Positions 1 through 13,086 are shown, counted from the first letter of the stretch. The stretch is 36,767 nt of DNA from Echinostoma caproni (GCA_900618425.1 UZAN01044336.1:1-36767); one strand, 5' to 3'. Made by a program: numbers and translations. The notes: generated by a model from the sequence alone, not told the origin.

Positions 1-600
1 TTAGAACGTGACACTTGGTACCGTTTAGCTCCAATTCCCACTTCATTGTCCACCAGACAACCTTGGTTAGATCAGCTTCCAGTTGATCTACGTCAGGTCA
101 GGTTGCACCGGACTGAATATGGCCACAGCCAATCGAGCGTCCAGAATTCCTTCGATGATATGCTCACTGCGTGGGCACTCATCACTGCTGAAATAAAAAT
201 CAGAAATCATATCTCAATTTTTGGACGCGAGTCAAGTCGGTCGGTCGGTCGGTTGGTTACACAGGACTTGCGGCTCTTGCCAATGCGTCCAGTTCCTTGC
301 ACTTGTGAGCTCTGATGCGATCCCACTGTGCTTCGCCTGCAGGAGAAGTTCGTGATCCTTCTCTTCAGGTTTCTGGATGACGGTCAGCTTGAGGTACAAA
401 CGTGATATTGGAATGTCAATCAGTAATATAAGTAAGCTCCAGTCAACAAAGGGTCATCGCCTGAACCGGTTTCTATGCGAGACCTCCAAGCCAGGTACGC
501 TCTACCAGCGGGTAAGTACAAGTTGTAAATGAAGACTTGGAGAACGCAAGAGTTTTACTTCATAAATTATAGAAAATAAAAGTTATTTATCGTAAAGGAA
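1..600. other. Unassigned sequence at left edge
   Basis: No protein or RNA gene is recognised. The open stretch at 46-315 on the plus strand has no familiar motif and no convincing composition. A short GGTC tandem run lies at 236-258. The last 60 bases or so are A/T rich and would be the 3' flank or tail side of the minus-strand CR1 fragment that follows. Confidence 0.4.
236..258. repeat. GGTC tandem repeat
   Basis: About five consecutive GGTC/GGTT units. This is a simple sequence repeat with no sign of function. Confidence 0.8.
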
Positions 601-1151
601 TAGGGTGTCAGGGAAACTAACAAGATGTAAGTCTACACTGTCAATAGGGACTTCCGGGTTGACCTATGGTTTACCTTGCACTGATCATTTCAAATCAGGG
701 AATATACTCAGCCAGCAGTCATCCAGTTTGTGCTTGAAGCTTATCACATTCGTTGCTGTGATAACTGCTTCTCGAAGTTTGTTCCAGCTGTTCACTACAC
801 GGTTTTTAGAGACTGTGGCCAAACTTTTAGCCTAGAACGCTCTTTTCCTGTTTCAAAGAGTGCCCACTTAATGCCACGTTGTCACTGGTAGTGAACAGTT
901 ATGCCTTTTATGCTTTTCACGGCTTCGATCAGATCAGGTCGGGTCACAGTACTTGTGGCTGATACCAATTTGAGTCCAGGTTCTTGCACCCTGAGCGCAT
1001 GGTCTGCCCACGTGTACTTCGACAATGGATAATCCTTTGCGAGCCAATTTTGGGCTTCCTGAATTCGATTTGGGCAACTTTTCGGTCCAGGTACTACTTC
1101 TGTAGCTTCTTCTTCTTTTAAAGACAGTGGGCATAGTTCCGTATAAGTCTC
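600..1151 (-). mobile_element. CR1-type non-LTR retrotransposon, 3' fragment (RT thumb and C-terminus)
   Basis: The minus strand carries an open frame of about 89 codons at 882-1151 with no ATG. It reads like the C-terminal part of a CR1 reverse transcriptase: an LKEEEA stretch, NRIQEAQ (family usually ERVQRRAT), ALRV...GLKL, then RPDLIEAVKSIKG (family usually RRGDLIEAYKIL). After a frame change around 880 the family's next blocks follow as SGHSLK and ERSRLKV. A further shift gives NRVVNSWNKLREAV and FKHKLDDCW, with a stop near 690. The order and spacing fit the C-terminus of one element. No RT active site, endonuclease or ORF1 is present, so the copy is 5'-truncated and dead. Its 5' edge lies within about 25 bp of the stop codon of the next CR1 fragment. 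The 3' boundary near 600 is approximate. Assignment to CR1 rather than a related Jockey-type clade is by recalled motifs. Confidence 0.75.
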
Positions 1152-1175
1152 CTAATCGAAGCTACGTGGCATGAC

Positions 1176-1997
1176 TCAAATGTGCGTGTCCTGCCACCAC
1201 CTCCACAGAAAGTCATCTAACCGACGCTTGAACGTTTGGTAATTTTTCTCTTCCGCCACGTCTTCCGGTAGCATATTCCACATGCTGGTCCCACGACGAG
1301 ATAGACGGTAGACCAGCGGTAATCCTACCGTGTACCGTTTTGCTATGGTCAGTCCGTGTCCCCCTCGTACGGCTGTACTCTCGAAACGGAAGGATCACAC
1401 ACAGTTCGCAACCCAGGTCTCCGCGGATAATGCCTCTGGTGTAGATTAAATCGATTCGCATCCGCCTGTAAGCTAGCGGAAACATACCTGTAGCTTGTAG
1501 GCGTCCTTCGTATTTAATTTCACGTAGCCCGGCAACGAGGTGTGTTGCACTGAGTTGAACTCGTTCCAGCCTCTGCGATTCTGCCTTAGTGCATGGAAAT
1601 GACGCAGGGCCGCCGTATTCCAATCACGGGCACACATGTGAGGCGTACAGAACTTTGAATGCACTCATAGAAAGTTCACCAAAAGACCGCCGTATGGCTC
1701 CCAGCATTCGCCAGGCCGACGCACATACCCTGTCGACGTGGTTACTGGTCTTTAGGTTGGAAGCCACGAATAACCCCAAATCCTTTTCACAAGTTGATGA
1801 ACGAAGAGAGTCCGCGATACCAAGGGTTCTCATTTTTAACAATAACCGATCATGCGGTGCTTTGTCAAAGGCTTTGCTGAAATCAACAACGTTGACGTCC
1901 GTAGGGTGCTCCATTGCCTTATTCTGCGATCAATGTTCCCGTGCCAACAGCAGATTTGACAAGTAAGATCTGCTCTTGCGGCATCCGCGTTGCTGTT
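1176..1997 (-). mobile_element. CR1-type non-LTR retrotransposon with internally deleted reverse transcriptase
   Basis: Read on the minus strand, this begins near 1997 with GCRKSRSYLSNLLLAREH, a block before RT motif A. Motif A follows as VDFSKAFDKAPH. After RTLGIAD the sequence jumps directly to STCEKDLGLFVASNLK, which normally lies well after the catalytic YADD box, so roughly a hundred or more residues are missing while the frame stays open. The distal part is well kept: VDRVCASAWRMLGAIRRSF, VLYASHV, an in-frame stop, then LEYGGPASFPCTKAESQRLE, FPLAYRRMRIDLIYTRGI and EYSRTRG. A frameshift near 1340 is needed to continue into GLPLVYRLSRRGTSMWNML and FKRRLDDFLWRWW, ending at a stop at 1176-1178. 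It is 5'-truncated beside an ATG/ACG-rich simple repeat (about 2007-2024). It is non-functional because the catalytic core is absent. Confidence 0.85.
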
Positions 1998-4900
1998 TGC
2001 ACAAAAAATGATGATGACGATGATGCCAAGATACCACAATATATGTGGCTAAATATCAATAAGGAATACTAGGGAAACAGGAATTCAATTCAGATTTTCA
2101 TAGTTGTAGGAGAGCCAAATTCGTTTTGAAGCCATTATCATTTGTTCGGATGTTTCAAGATGAACCACTTATCCGCAATCCGGTCAGAAGATCTCACGTG
2201 CTTGTATAAAATGCGGTAGTGAAGATGGATGCTGATTACCTCCGCCGTGGTTAAAATACGAGCTGTCACGCGTATAAATCTTGTCACTTTAGTTCCTCGC
2301 AGGAAGCTTCGGTCAGGTTTATAGCATGATAACTAACCTGCAATTGTGACCTGTGTGAGGGCGTTCATGCCCCAGCCACACAAGGTGATTCTCACGGTTG
2401 CGCTCGTTCAGACAGCTAAATATGACAGCGCAGAGAACCGTAAGCCGGGGAACTCACGGGTAAAAGTTCAGGTCCCGAAATGAAATAGGTTTGAGTCCGG
2501 CAAATGTGGACCACTAATGTTGTGAGGTACTACTCACATTTGTTAGTAGAATGCAAGAGTTAACATGACCACTGAGGGCGAATTGCTGGACCCAACAGAA
2601 TAACAATTGAGTGCTCTATTAATTACCCGGTATGGTACCGGGAATTGTGATGACGTTTCAAATGAGGTATCTAATATATGTATGCCAAATTATTGATATC
2701 GCAGTTGTAATCTGCAATAAGCAGCTATCCTCGACCAGGCACCACTTTATGGAATTATAACACTGACAGCTCATGAGAACGATTAAACATTTGTTTAATG
2801 GTTAATAACTGCCCACAGTCAAAACGCATGATTTCATTGACCCATCCATTTGGGATTTCCAAGTTTAGGTATAGGTGTGACCCGAGGGGGGTTTCTAGGA
2901 ATAGACAACAGGTTTAGGAAATGTTGGAGACGTGCCTGATTCATGTACTCAATATTCATAGGAAGCGGATTGTTCAACTCATTATTCTTGATGCTGTCGG
3001 ATGCCCTCTTGAAGACCTTCAAACAGCATGTCTCTGATATCAACTCGCATCGTTCTCGCCGTTGTTGTTTTTCATCACCTTGGAATGCTTGGACCAATAT
3101 GAAGTCCGAAACTGCATATTCCGAAAAATACTTTACTCAAAAATCAGAACTACAATATTGGCCGTTAATTCGCAAAATCGGTATTAAGATGAGCACAAAA
3201 TATTTCTCTTCAACTTGTTAGAATTCATTGGTTTTGCTTACTGTTGATCTTTACTGTCGGAACTTGAAATGAAATTACCTAAGTTTCTATGATTGCTTGA
3301 GGGCCATAAACCGGAACATCCTGCACTGTAGTTTCTTCTGTATTTGTCAACTGTTCTTTGTACAATTTGCGCGTTATGGCGTAATAAAGAAATGCATGTG
3401 GTGACAATAATATCCCCCTCCTTAATTCGTATATTTTTCTGTCACGTGATTGGGTTTCCTTATCAAAGAACCCTCAAATGTCAATCACTGCATAATTATG
3501 TAAATGGCAATACGGGGGGAGTACCCGGACTTCAGGAAGCAGTACAACTTTAGTATAAAAACTGCTGTACAATAGAATAACTTTTTTCTTTTTTTGTACT
3601 TGTCTTTTATCTGGAACATAATCATTAGACTAACTGAATGACACAAACATCCCTGCCTACTCTTACAGACTACTTTCATCCCCTAAGTGAACATCTTACA
3701 TTTCCAATAAAATGAGTACCTTTTTACAAGCCAAAGAACCTTGTCAATCAGTTGACCAATACCGGTCATATGTGAGGGTTTTTTGTTTCCCCTGCATTGG
3801 AAAAATACGTCAAACGGATTAGTCTTTGACAATGCAATGCAGTGACAGATTTCTTTGATTGCGACAAGATAAAAAGTTAACGCCCAACAAGCGACATGAC
3901 AACGTCTGGTTTATCACCGATTTTTAAAGGAAAAATCAGTTCCTACCCGATCCAGTTTGACAAATGCGTTTCAACCCGCTACTTAGTTGTCATTCTGGAA
4001 TAAACTGTATTGTTCAATATGGGAATAAATGTTCTTTTTTTGGGAGTTGTGGACAGTCACTCTCAACTGGGCGTGATTGATGATGTACATTGTTTGTCGG
4101 TCACCTGAATCTCTCTTCACTCAGTTTGTTATACTGCTTGCATTTGTTCATCTACCGGCACAAGTTCTGCTTTCTCCTTTGCCTTGAAAATTGCAACCAA
4201 CTTCCAACTTGTTAAGTGCAATCATTGGAGGGAGAGCAAGTGATACGAGGATGTTTTAGTATGAACTATTTTTTATGAAGATGCGTCACTTTCCTTGGTG
4301 TATGAATGTAATCAGTATGAGCTCGTACGGGTTTGAAATATTTGAGAAGATCCGAGGTGCCAGATTGTTCAATGTCGGCAATACAGTGGATAGTGTTCGT
4401 CAACAATGGTGAACTTCATGAAATGGGGCACGATACAAACTTACTCCAAATCGTCTTGGCAAAACGAGGCGGATACGAATGAGAGACCGGATGTCAGCCG
4501 AACTGAAATTATCACAACCGTTTATGACAAGAGTCCAAATGGGTGACGGATAGGCTGACTAGCGACGTTGCAGATGACAGGGAAGTGCATTTGCAAGGAA
4601 ATACCAACAGAAAGATCATCCATGGGTCGGAAGTACACGGAACGTTAAACCATGGGGCTTCTAGTGGTAATGCACACGATTTCTCCGTAGTCCGAGTGTG
4701 GAACTGAGCTGTGCCTCAGGTATTCTGCCTGTTGTCATAGCAGGATGTTGATCCTAGGTTTGAATGTATTCTGCATTTAATTTCAAGTGGTTATTTGTTA
4801 TGAAAATGATGAGGTCACTATTATTCTTTCTGTTATATTTTGGGGATCGATGATTGAAAGTTTCTATAATTCTAACGGCTTCCTTTTGAATGGATCGGGT

Positions 4901-6480
4901 ATGACAACCATATGTTATCATTGATCGTCAAGCGACCTGAAATGCAGCCAGTTTTATCTGGATGCTTGTTCTTCTCCGTCTTTAATTTATCTCAAATAAA
5001 AAGATGTACTAGCTTCTGTCCCATTCAAGGCAGACAGATATACTGTCTCTGAGCTAATCAGTGAATAGAATCGGTAGCTTAAGAGCCTGACTTGTTTCAT
5101 TAATTCGTCGTTCATTGTTAGCTGTTTAGTTTGATCTGGTTGGATTAAAGATGACAATTATGTTTATCCTGTTTGGGTCTACCTCTACTACAACCGTTTT
5201 CTACCAACAACCTATGAAGTGGGCACAGAAAAGGAGTTTATCGAGTTGCCGCTGAGGCATGTGAGATTTCGTTACTTTGATAGGCAGACGCAGCATTAAG
5301 CCTGATATCCAATTCATTTGGAAACATTGGGCAATCCCATGAAATGCTTTTCTGAACGAAGGTAGTTATCCTAATTTACTGGTATTCCATTTATTATTCA
5401 CCTCTTAGAGTAGCAGCGTTACCGGTCAACTGCATAAATGTTGCTTTTTGAGTCTTTGACAGTGGTATTTACGAACCTAGCTTTGAGACGCACACGAACT
5501 GTGGGCTATATTTAGTCCACGTTTCAGGGACCATGTGGAATGTGCAGTATTTGATTGGGCATGTCTAAAGAATTCAGAATAAAGTACAATGTAGTTGATA
5601 AGATGAGAGCCTACCAATGCAATGGCACGTGAGCACGTATTTCTATGGTTGACGAAAACGCCAGCTGTATGTTAGTAACAGGTTGTAATCAACTGATGAG
5701 ATCAAGCACCAACCGTGATCAAACCTTTTCCCCCAGACCGAAACTGGCTGAATTATCTTTGGTAGTTTCTTGGAAACATGTGGTGCACTCGACATGATGA
5801 GTTTCGACAAGCAGAATAACACGTATTAGTAATGAATCCATCGCATTCTGCAATTGACTGTAAACCTTTTCAAAAACTTCAGGTTCCCTGGGGCGTTGCA
5901 GATTGAAATGAGGATGGTTATGAAAGAAGCGTTCCAAAATCAACCGAAGCCCATTGCAAGAGATTTAAGTTCACAGATGGTCATCACATCCGTGGACTTG
6001 GATTTTATGTGAATCAAATCCAACGAAAAATGAAACAGCTGTCCAATGCTACCCACTGTACCCGTGTTGAAACTGAAGTGGTCGGAAATGTCTACAGTAC
6101 TAATAACTGTCCCTAACTTTCCTGTGCTTTTCAGGCACACAATGGTTGAGCACGGTGAAAACCAAGAATGAGCGAACAGATGCATATCAGGAAACGCATG
6201 AGAACCCATATTCCATTACGAAACTTTTGTGACCTTTTCCCATTTACAACTTGTACCTTGCATTTTAGCATTCATGGTGCTAAAACATACATTTGTGAGT
6301 GTGTGAGTGTGTCTGACAACGAGAGATGCAATCGAGTGTCAATGGTAACAAGCATCCATTACTATCATTTCAGACCGTTCCCGCGGGTCTCCATAGGTGC
6401 TATATAATTTATGTATCCACGTCACATTACTAGCCCGTTTGAACATGAATAACACTTCCCTCTCCGGAGAACAGAACTGT
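1998..6480. other. Unassigned intergenic or intronic sequence
   Basis: No recognisable gene in 4.5 kb. Items seen include an ATG/ACG simple repeat at about 2007-2024 and a short hairpin around 2351-2386, whose GTGTG...CACAC and GGGC...GCCC arms enclose a small loop. Two adjoining open stretches lie on the minus strand at 5719-5943 and 5940-6209 (74 and 89 codons). Their peptides match nothing I know, though possible splice acceptors precede parts of both. Confidence 0.4.
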
Positions 6481-6600
6481 CCAAAGTGGTCAAGTGGTTA
6501 AGGCCATCAAACTACTGTCCGAAGATCGAATCCCGCCGTGGTCACCGGTCTTCACAATTTCTGTAATCAGCCGTAGGCCTCTTCTCGAAATTGATTTTTT
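6481..6600 (+). mobile_element. tRNA-derived SINE-like unit (family 2)
   Basis: A good RNA polymerase III A box (TGGTCAAGTGG) is at 6487-6497, and a degraded B box (AGATCGAATCC, 9 of 11 to GGTTCGAATCC) at 6523-6533, 36 bp apart as in a tRNA promoter. Downstream, CCGCCGTGGTCACCGG and CAATTTCTG follow. A closely similar 3' module follows the tRNA-like head at 13516-13581, which argues for a dispersed SINE family and against a real tRNA gene. No clean cloverleaf acceptor stem is seen. The 3' end is not defined; the sequence turns A/T rich after about 6590. Target-site duplications were not found. Confidence 0.5.
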
Positions 6601-9600
6601 GCATTTTGATAATAAATGATCTAACAGAATTAATACATTTATTTATTTATAATAACTGACAAGAATACCTGATATATTAAAATTGAAATAATCGCGTATG
6701 AAATAAATGTTGCATTTGTCCCCACTGAGAGTGTTTATGATAGTCTGTATTAGTTCACATAGGCAACCAATCTAATAACAAACACCCTAACTAGTATTTA
6801 CCTACATAATTCACATACAGTGGCATCTCCTGAGTATTATGTCTATACTTTGCTAGTTTTTCTCTATAGCAATGGCAAAATCATATCCATGATTCAAAGA
6901 TATTTGAAATTACCAATCAGACAACGCCAATATTTAACACAGTTTTCCTTTGAATTTGTTCATTATTACAATGGGGTTCTATAATCCGTTGATCACTCGA
7001 ACTGAGGAGCGATCAGCTGTTAGAATAATGTTTTCTTTTTCATTGATTTTCAAGCTTGCTATCTCGATTTACCGCGGTCGAACTTCCAGTCGAAAATGAG
7101 TGATACCATCGTCCATCATCAGTTTCAGTAGTGTAAACTCCCCGGGGGCATTGTCATTATTCTGTTGGGGGGAACCACCCGGTAAATAATAAAGGAGTGA
7201 TTTGACTAGTCGTGTCTATCAGTATCTCGTCTGTCTCTCACGTGATAGACCGCCAATCAGGACAAACGAAGGTGATTCTGATATCTGGAAGATTTCTCCT
7301 AAACCCAATCGAAAATGTCCATTACACATTGAGAAAAAGAGTTTCCCAAAGCGAAACAAAATTCTTTTGCAATACTGGCATTTTTGGGTTTACCCATCAA
7401 AGGTCACCTCATACGGGACAATCTGGTTCTGATTGCAGAGGATAGACATGAAGCTGTTGACTGTGCATAGGATGATAAACTGGACCCGTTTTGATGGTCA
7501 GAAAAGTGGGTGATAACTTTTGAGGAAAGCTTGAGCTGCAATGATTAAGGGGGTTGTGTCTCCATTATGTGTGACGAACTTTGTTTTTCACATTCACACT
7601 TTGCCCCCGAGGTATCTACCAGCGTCGGTGATGTTCGTGGAACTTCTTTTTGTAACTAGTTCCTTGTTTGACGCTTAAAGCTCATGCCGTTGAAGCTGCC
7701 TGTCTTTGACCGGAAGTTGCATTGTTTCTCCCGGATTGATGTTTAGCCGACCGTATACATTCCTCATTGACTGACAGCATAGTATTCGGTATGATGTAGT
7801 TACGATTGGTACTAATACATAAATGGTGCTATTCCGGAATGAATCTGTTTTGCTACTGATCCATTTAACTATTTCCTATCGGAGGTTTTGCAAAACTCGT
7901 TTGCCATTCCCTATGAGAAGGTCAAATGCCACTAAGCCTATTTGGATGAGAAAGAAGGAAAGCGTGACGGAAAATGCACGGGTAGCTCCATCATGTGCAA
8001 CCCAGCTTATCGATAAGTTGGCTTCTTTACAGAGGTTTGTGACGTCAACTTGGTACGGTCTCGATGTCACTGGTCTGATCGAACTTTTGGATATAAATGT
8101 CTGTAGATATTTCAAATAGTTGAATGTAACCTGTTCTTCTGTGATGAACTTGGTAGTTCTGTTACCAATTTTCCAAAAGGTATTCTATGCACGAAGTTGT
8201 TTGCATCCGTTTTGTAATCGGCAGTAAGATCAAATGTGATATCGCCAGCCCACACAGCGCAAACACACTTCACAGTCAACTGGAATGGTGGAATTAACAC
8301 GTGTTATGACAAGCTCCTGCCCGTGCAGTTTTAATGACTGCTCGGTGAAAAGTAAGTATATGGAATTCGCGATACACCTCGGCGCAGACTGGGCACCCAA
8401 GAATCAACCAGTATCGCTTATGGACAACGGACAAAATTTTGCCCGCAGTACGTCTACCAGACATCGCCATAGTCAGTGAAACATCAACTGCAATCCAGTA
8501 CCGAGCAGGCATTGTCCGAAATTATTTTGTGGGCAAACCTGGTGTTCGGTGAGCAGCAGAAATGCTAATTCCCCATCCAAATGAGAGAAACCCGGCCGAT
8601 GATGGTAGTAGCCTGCTTTTAGATATCTGAGAATAAACTTATTGGAAAATACCAACTCATATTGAGATAGCACATTCTTATACATATATGAGGATGATTG
8701 TGGTTTGACTGATGTCCACACGGACATATTCAACGATAAACTGTAGTTACCCCACACGAACGACCGTAGAAAATGTTCGCTTCCTGCATTATGGAATGTC
8801 ACTCTCCAAGTAATACTGCACTCTCCCCTTTCATTCGGGGTAAACATATCGCTTGAGGTAATCTGATGAACACAGAGTACTTCAAATCACTGAGGTAAGC
8901 ATGACATCTAGGGTGGGTGGTCTGATATACACACATCCGCACAAGTGTCTTTGTCATATCCGGTGATGCTTTTGATTGCCAGTCAATAAAAATCACTTAC
9001 TTAGACCAGACACCGCAATATGTTAGCCATTCTGTGATAATCCAAATCAGCAACGTCCCCCGAGGGCACAAAGCCATCCCCTGGATAACTGCTTCCGCAA
9101 TAGTCCGAATCCTCTATTTTCGTATAACCCATCGCTTTTCATCCATGAAGTTTATCGGTTGTTTTTTGCAGTCCCTTCACTGACTCAAAACTTCCACTCT
9201 TTCCACATATCCGGTTAGGTGACATTTAGATGGAACCTCCGGAGCGCTTCANGCGCTTCACGCGACCTATAAGCTTGTCTGGCTGTCAGTTTGTCCAGCA
9301 CCCATGCGAGCGAGTAGCACTGGGGATACAGTGACAGTGGACCAACGTTGACACCTAACGAAGCAAACCTGAGTGATGATAGAAACATGTGGTTCTTAGA
9401 TAAATCACGAACGCCGGAAATGAAGCAGTTAGACCCAGTGGGTGATTTTTTTCTATTGTCTGCATGAAAGCGCTACCATGGAAATGTGTGATATTCCATC
9501 ACCATTCGAATTTCGAGATCCCCTATTATTGTGTGTGGTTTTATCTCAAGTGATTTATCCCTGTATGATTTCAAATCAATTACAGCAATGAATAGGAAAC

Positions 9601-11301
9601 CTCATTTGGCCGAAACGGGTACTAACTAATCAATAATAGATAATTTTCACGAAGAGAGAAGCGGCTAATCAAATAGATGTCACAAGCACAATGTGAGGGA
9701 GAGTAGGCGACAGTCATGGGATTCGCATGCACATCCTCTGGGATGGCAATCTTGTTACCGGTATTGTTCAAACACCTCCGCGTCTGATAGGGAGATTATA
9801 CTTTGTCTAATCAAGCTTTAGCCCAAACCCGTAATCAATCAGCCTCGATGTACAAACTTTCATAATACTACTTAAGGTCAGTCAGATCACAAATTGTGGA
9901 ATTATTTGGAGGTCAAAGAAATATTGAAACATTTTATTTTCTAAAATTATTCATGCCGCTAAGTTTGATTACGAACTGGGAAGCTTGGGTGATCGCATGC
10001 ATCGCTGTTGACTTACTTAATATTATCAAATCCCAAATTGATTGCAGAAGGTTTAAACAATGTGTTCGTATCGTCAAACTATTTGACACATCTTGTATGG
10101 CTTCAGCGTTTTCATTGAACCGGTTTTTAATTCGGTGAACAATAACAGATGGGCATGCTATTATATTCATTTAGGTTCTTTGCTGAATAAGAGGCTTCAC
10201 AAGGGCTTTAAATTCCACTTTGGAGCTTGTTGAAAAGAATTTTACTAAAGGTGGTTTTCATTTTGGTTACAGTGTTTCTTATCCTCGGAATGTTAATTGA
10301 TTCACATATCAAGAAAGGAATTCGCTAAAAGTGGAGCCACGGAACTGTAATCATTCATTTTTTGTGGTGTAACTTTTTTATTTATTTCACCGCTTCAGAA
10401 TGCAAAATAATATATTTTTGTTACATTTGCGCTTTTCACTCACAGGAGTATTGCATGTTATACGACACAACTGAAGGTCTACAAGATATAAATGATGGTT
10501 TGACGATACGGATAAAGTTCAAACTTTCTCTAACCAACATGTTATTCGGCGTGCGACCGCCACCACATCATGTCACTTCGTAGCCAGACGTTTGCAACAT
10601 CGACATTTGTGAAAAATTTACATATTCCAACATTCATGGACCTCAGAATATTCCGACATTATCTTCGATCTGACTGGCCTACAGTGATGTGATTAAAGTT
10701 CAAATTCCGGACAGGACGGTGGATGTGCACTATTGATGAGTTCTAATAAGGGCGAAACTCGATTCTAGTGCTTCTTAGTGTATGGTTGAATCGATGAACT
10801 GAGTATTGTGCGTGAAGGTGAAGTCCGAAGGATAGTCAGCTCAAATTATTCAAGTTTTTGTGTCGAGGCTAAAGAACTACGGCTAACGACTGAGGCATTG
10901 TGGGTTTTGGCTAAATGAATCTGGGTCAAGGGATCGTGGGTGGAGGCTGAACCCTGTTGCGCAAATAGGAAGCGAGTGACCTAATCGTTCTGGTGTTCAA
11001 CCATGTACGGTGTCGCTCAGGGAATAGGTCGGGCACTCGTCCGGGAAGGGTATCAGTTGAATGGGTACAAACAGAATGAGAGAGAAGAATCATGGAACTG
11101 GCCCTCCAGTGGTTAACACATCATTGGCTTGAACGTGAACAAAATAGCCGGGTTTTTTTAGGATGTCCTTCTGAAGATATCGAGTGGTCTCCATAATATT
11201 ACCTCTGCACATCTGCTTCCGTTGTATCTTGAAGTTCTTCATGATATTCCCACTCCTAGATAGGCGTTCACTGTTAATAGGAGCTCCGCTTTATTTACAC
11301 A

Positions 11302-11339
11302 AGTTTTGTTGCCCTAACACCTAGTTAGGGCACAAAACT
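11302..11339. repeat. Short inverted repeat (hairpin)
   Basis: The left arm AGTTTTGTTGCCCTAA (11302-11317) pairs with the right arm TTAGGGCACAAAACT (11325-11339) across a 7-base loop, with one bulged base. Similar sequences ACTCCTAGATAGGCG (about 11251-11265) and ACTCCTATCT...TTAGGCG (11337 onward) flank it as an imperfect direct repeat. Confidence 0.75.
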
Positions 11340-12046
11340 CCTATCTAATTTAGGCGATGGAAAGTCGCATTAATGAATGCTTACATCTTTAAACATGGTC
11401 TTCTTGATCTTTGCACCGATAGGTACTATGTAGGAATCACACAAATGTGTAGCGATTCCGTGTGATGCTTGTTTTCTATTTATTGTGTTCTGGTGGACAA
11501 CACTGAGCTTGCTTCTTGTAGTTCGTTTGCTCCTGATGTTGCATTGAATAGACAGAGAATATCACCCACACACCGTGTGGATAGCACACACACAGAGCGC
11601 AAGTTGAGTTTGAATTTGGCCCCAACTGAACTGGGATTATTATAGGAGTTAGATGACTGCATAATCTTTCTGTCAATAATCTGCTCGTTGAGTTTAAACC
11701 GCACGTTACACGGGCTGAGATACAGCGATTGTTTCTGGTCTTACCAAGAAAGACCCACTTCAACGTTCTCAAACTGTTCATAACTCCAAAGCTATCCATT
11801 GCTTTTCTCATATAAATACAGGTAAACAGTCAGTTAAACAATGAGTTTATATTTTCTCAGAATGACTCTTGGGAGTTGCACTGGTGTTTCGATCGTTGCG
11901 CACACAATTCACTTGGCGCAAAACCATGGTTAAAGTTGGACTGGTGACGTGGTCTGCTGTGGTAAGCTCGTCATCATTCCTCTTCTCAAGCTCACTGAAG
12001 AACAACTGATTTACTTATTCGATCGAGTGAATTCTTCCGTCTCCGC

Positions 12047-12060
12047 CTCTCTCTCTCTCT
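12047..12060. repeat. CT microsatellite
   Basis: A run of about seven CT dinucleotides in an otherwise mixed-sequence stretch. Confidence 0.85.
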
Positions 12061-13086
12061 GTATATCAAGGGATTAGCATCTTCCATGTTCGTTATATAC
12101 AATAAGCGTAAATGATGTGACTCACTCTAATTTTTGGTATAAGTTTAATTTGTTAAATTCCCTGATAATAATTTGATACTGTTTAATCAGGGTGATAATC
12201 CAGTCGTGATCTTCATTTGATGGGAACTGAACTAGCAGCAGACTGCTTTTTTGTGGTAAACGTAGCAAGCGAATTTTCCCGCAACAGATGGCTTGATATC
12301 TATACTCTCGGATATAGAGAACTGCGAGTCTGCCGACACTTTGTGACCGGAATAAAGTTTGTACATGGAAGCTTGTTGTAAGGTGAACAAAAACTGTAAA
12401 AATACTGGAGTAGTGAACTGATCGATGAGCAAAACTGATTACTCACTAATGGATGTCACTCGATCGATGCCTCGTTTTAGCTGTTGAAAATCACATGATA
12501 TTGTCAACTACTTACTGTTTGATCGTGGAAAATGGAAAAAGACAGGCGATAATCTCTTACTCTTTTGGAAATGTGTTTCTCCTCTCAATCCCCTCCCAGG
12601 GGACGTGGGGGAGTGAGGACATTAATCGGAAATATATACAACTTTGGGAATGATTGGATTAATTGAGGGCTTTCCTGACAAACATGAAAATGTCAGTAAT
12701 GTTGATGAACCGGACGTTTTCCCTGTGCGCGTTAGTTGGGGACGAAACGTTCCCTGTTTCACGAAGATCTGTTACCGTCTCTGAGCAATCTACAGGTCAG
12801 AAATGAACGTTTTGGTTCCGCCGTAACAAACATTGAAATGCGATTCGTCGATTATTATTCACCCCGTTCCCTAACCTCAATAGTGATCTACTGCAACGAT
12901 TGTGATGGAAGCACAAAATTTTCCCGATATTATTGGAGATATATTTTCCAATAATGCAAAACAGACCTGGAAAATGGAAGAGAGAGAGATAAAGAGAATT
13001 GTGGAAAATCAAATGGGTACACAGTGATATTTTTGTCTGTCAGTCATGTGGAATAATTTTGTCTGGAACCAAATTATGATCAGTAA

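Noticed and set aside
405..515. Minus-strand tRNA-like words CTGGTAGAGCG and GGTTCAGGCG
   Set aside because: The A box is only partly matched and the B box is poor. It may be a very old SINE, but support is too weak to list as a feature.
2351..2386. Small hairpin as a structured RNA
   Set aside because: The stems are short and interrupted, and no flanking elements of a known RNA class are seen.
5692..5730. Possible hammerhead ribozyme: CTGATGA followed by GATCA...TGATC stem and AAAC
   Set aside because: The stem pairs, but the core needs GAAA directly after stem II and the G is missing. Stems I and III do not form, and GATC is self-complementary, so the pairing is cheap.
8002..8021. Near-perfect palindrome CCAGCTTATCGATAAGTTGG as a protein-binding site
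   Set aside because: It is a lone palindrome without neighbouring sites or a gene start, so there is no basis to assign regulation.
8473..8847. 124-codon minus-strand open frame as a gene
   Set aside because: It is the longest anonymous frame outside the transposons, but the peptide has no recognisable domain, and frames of this size occur by chance in a window of this length.
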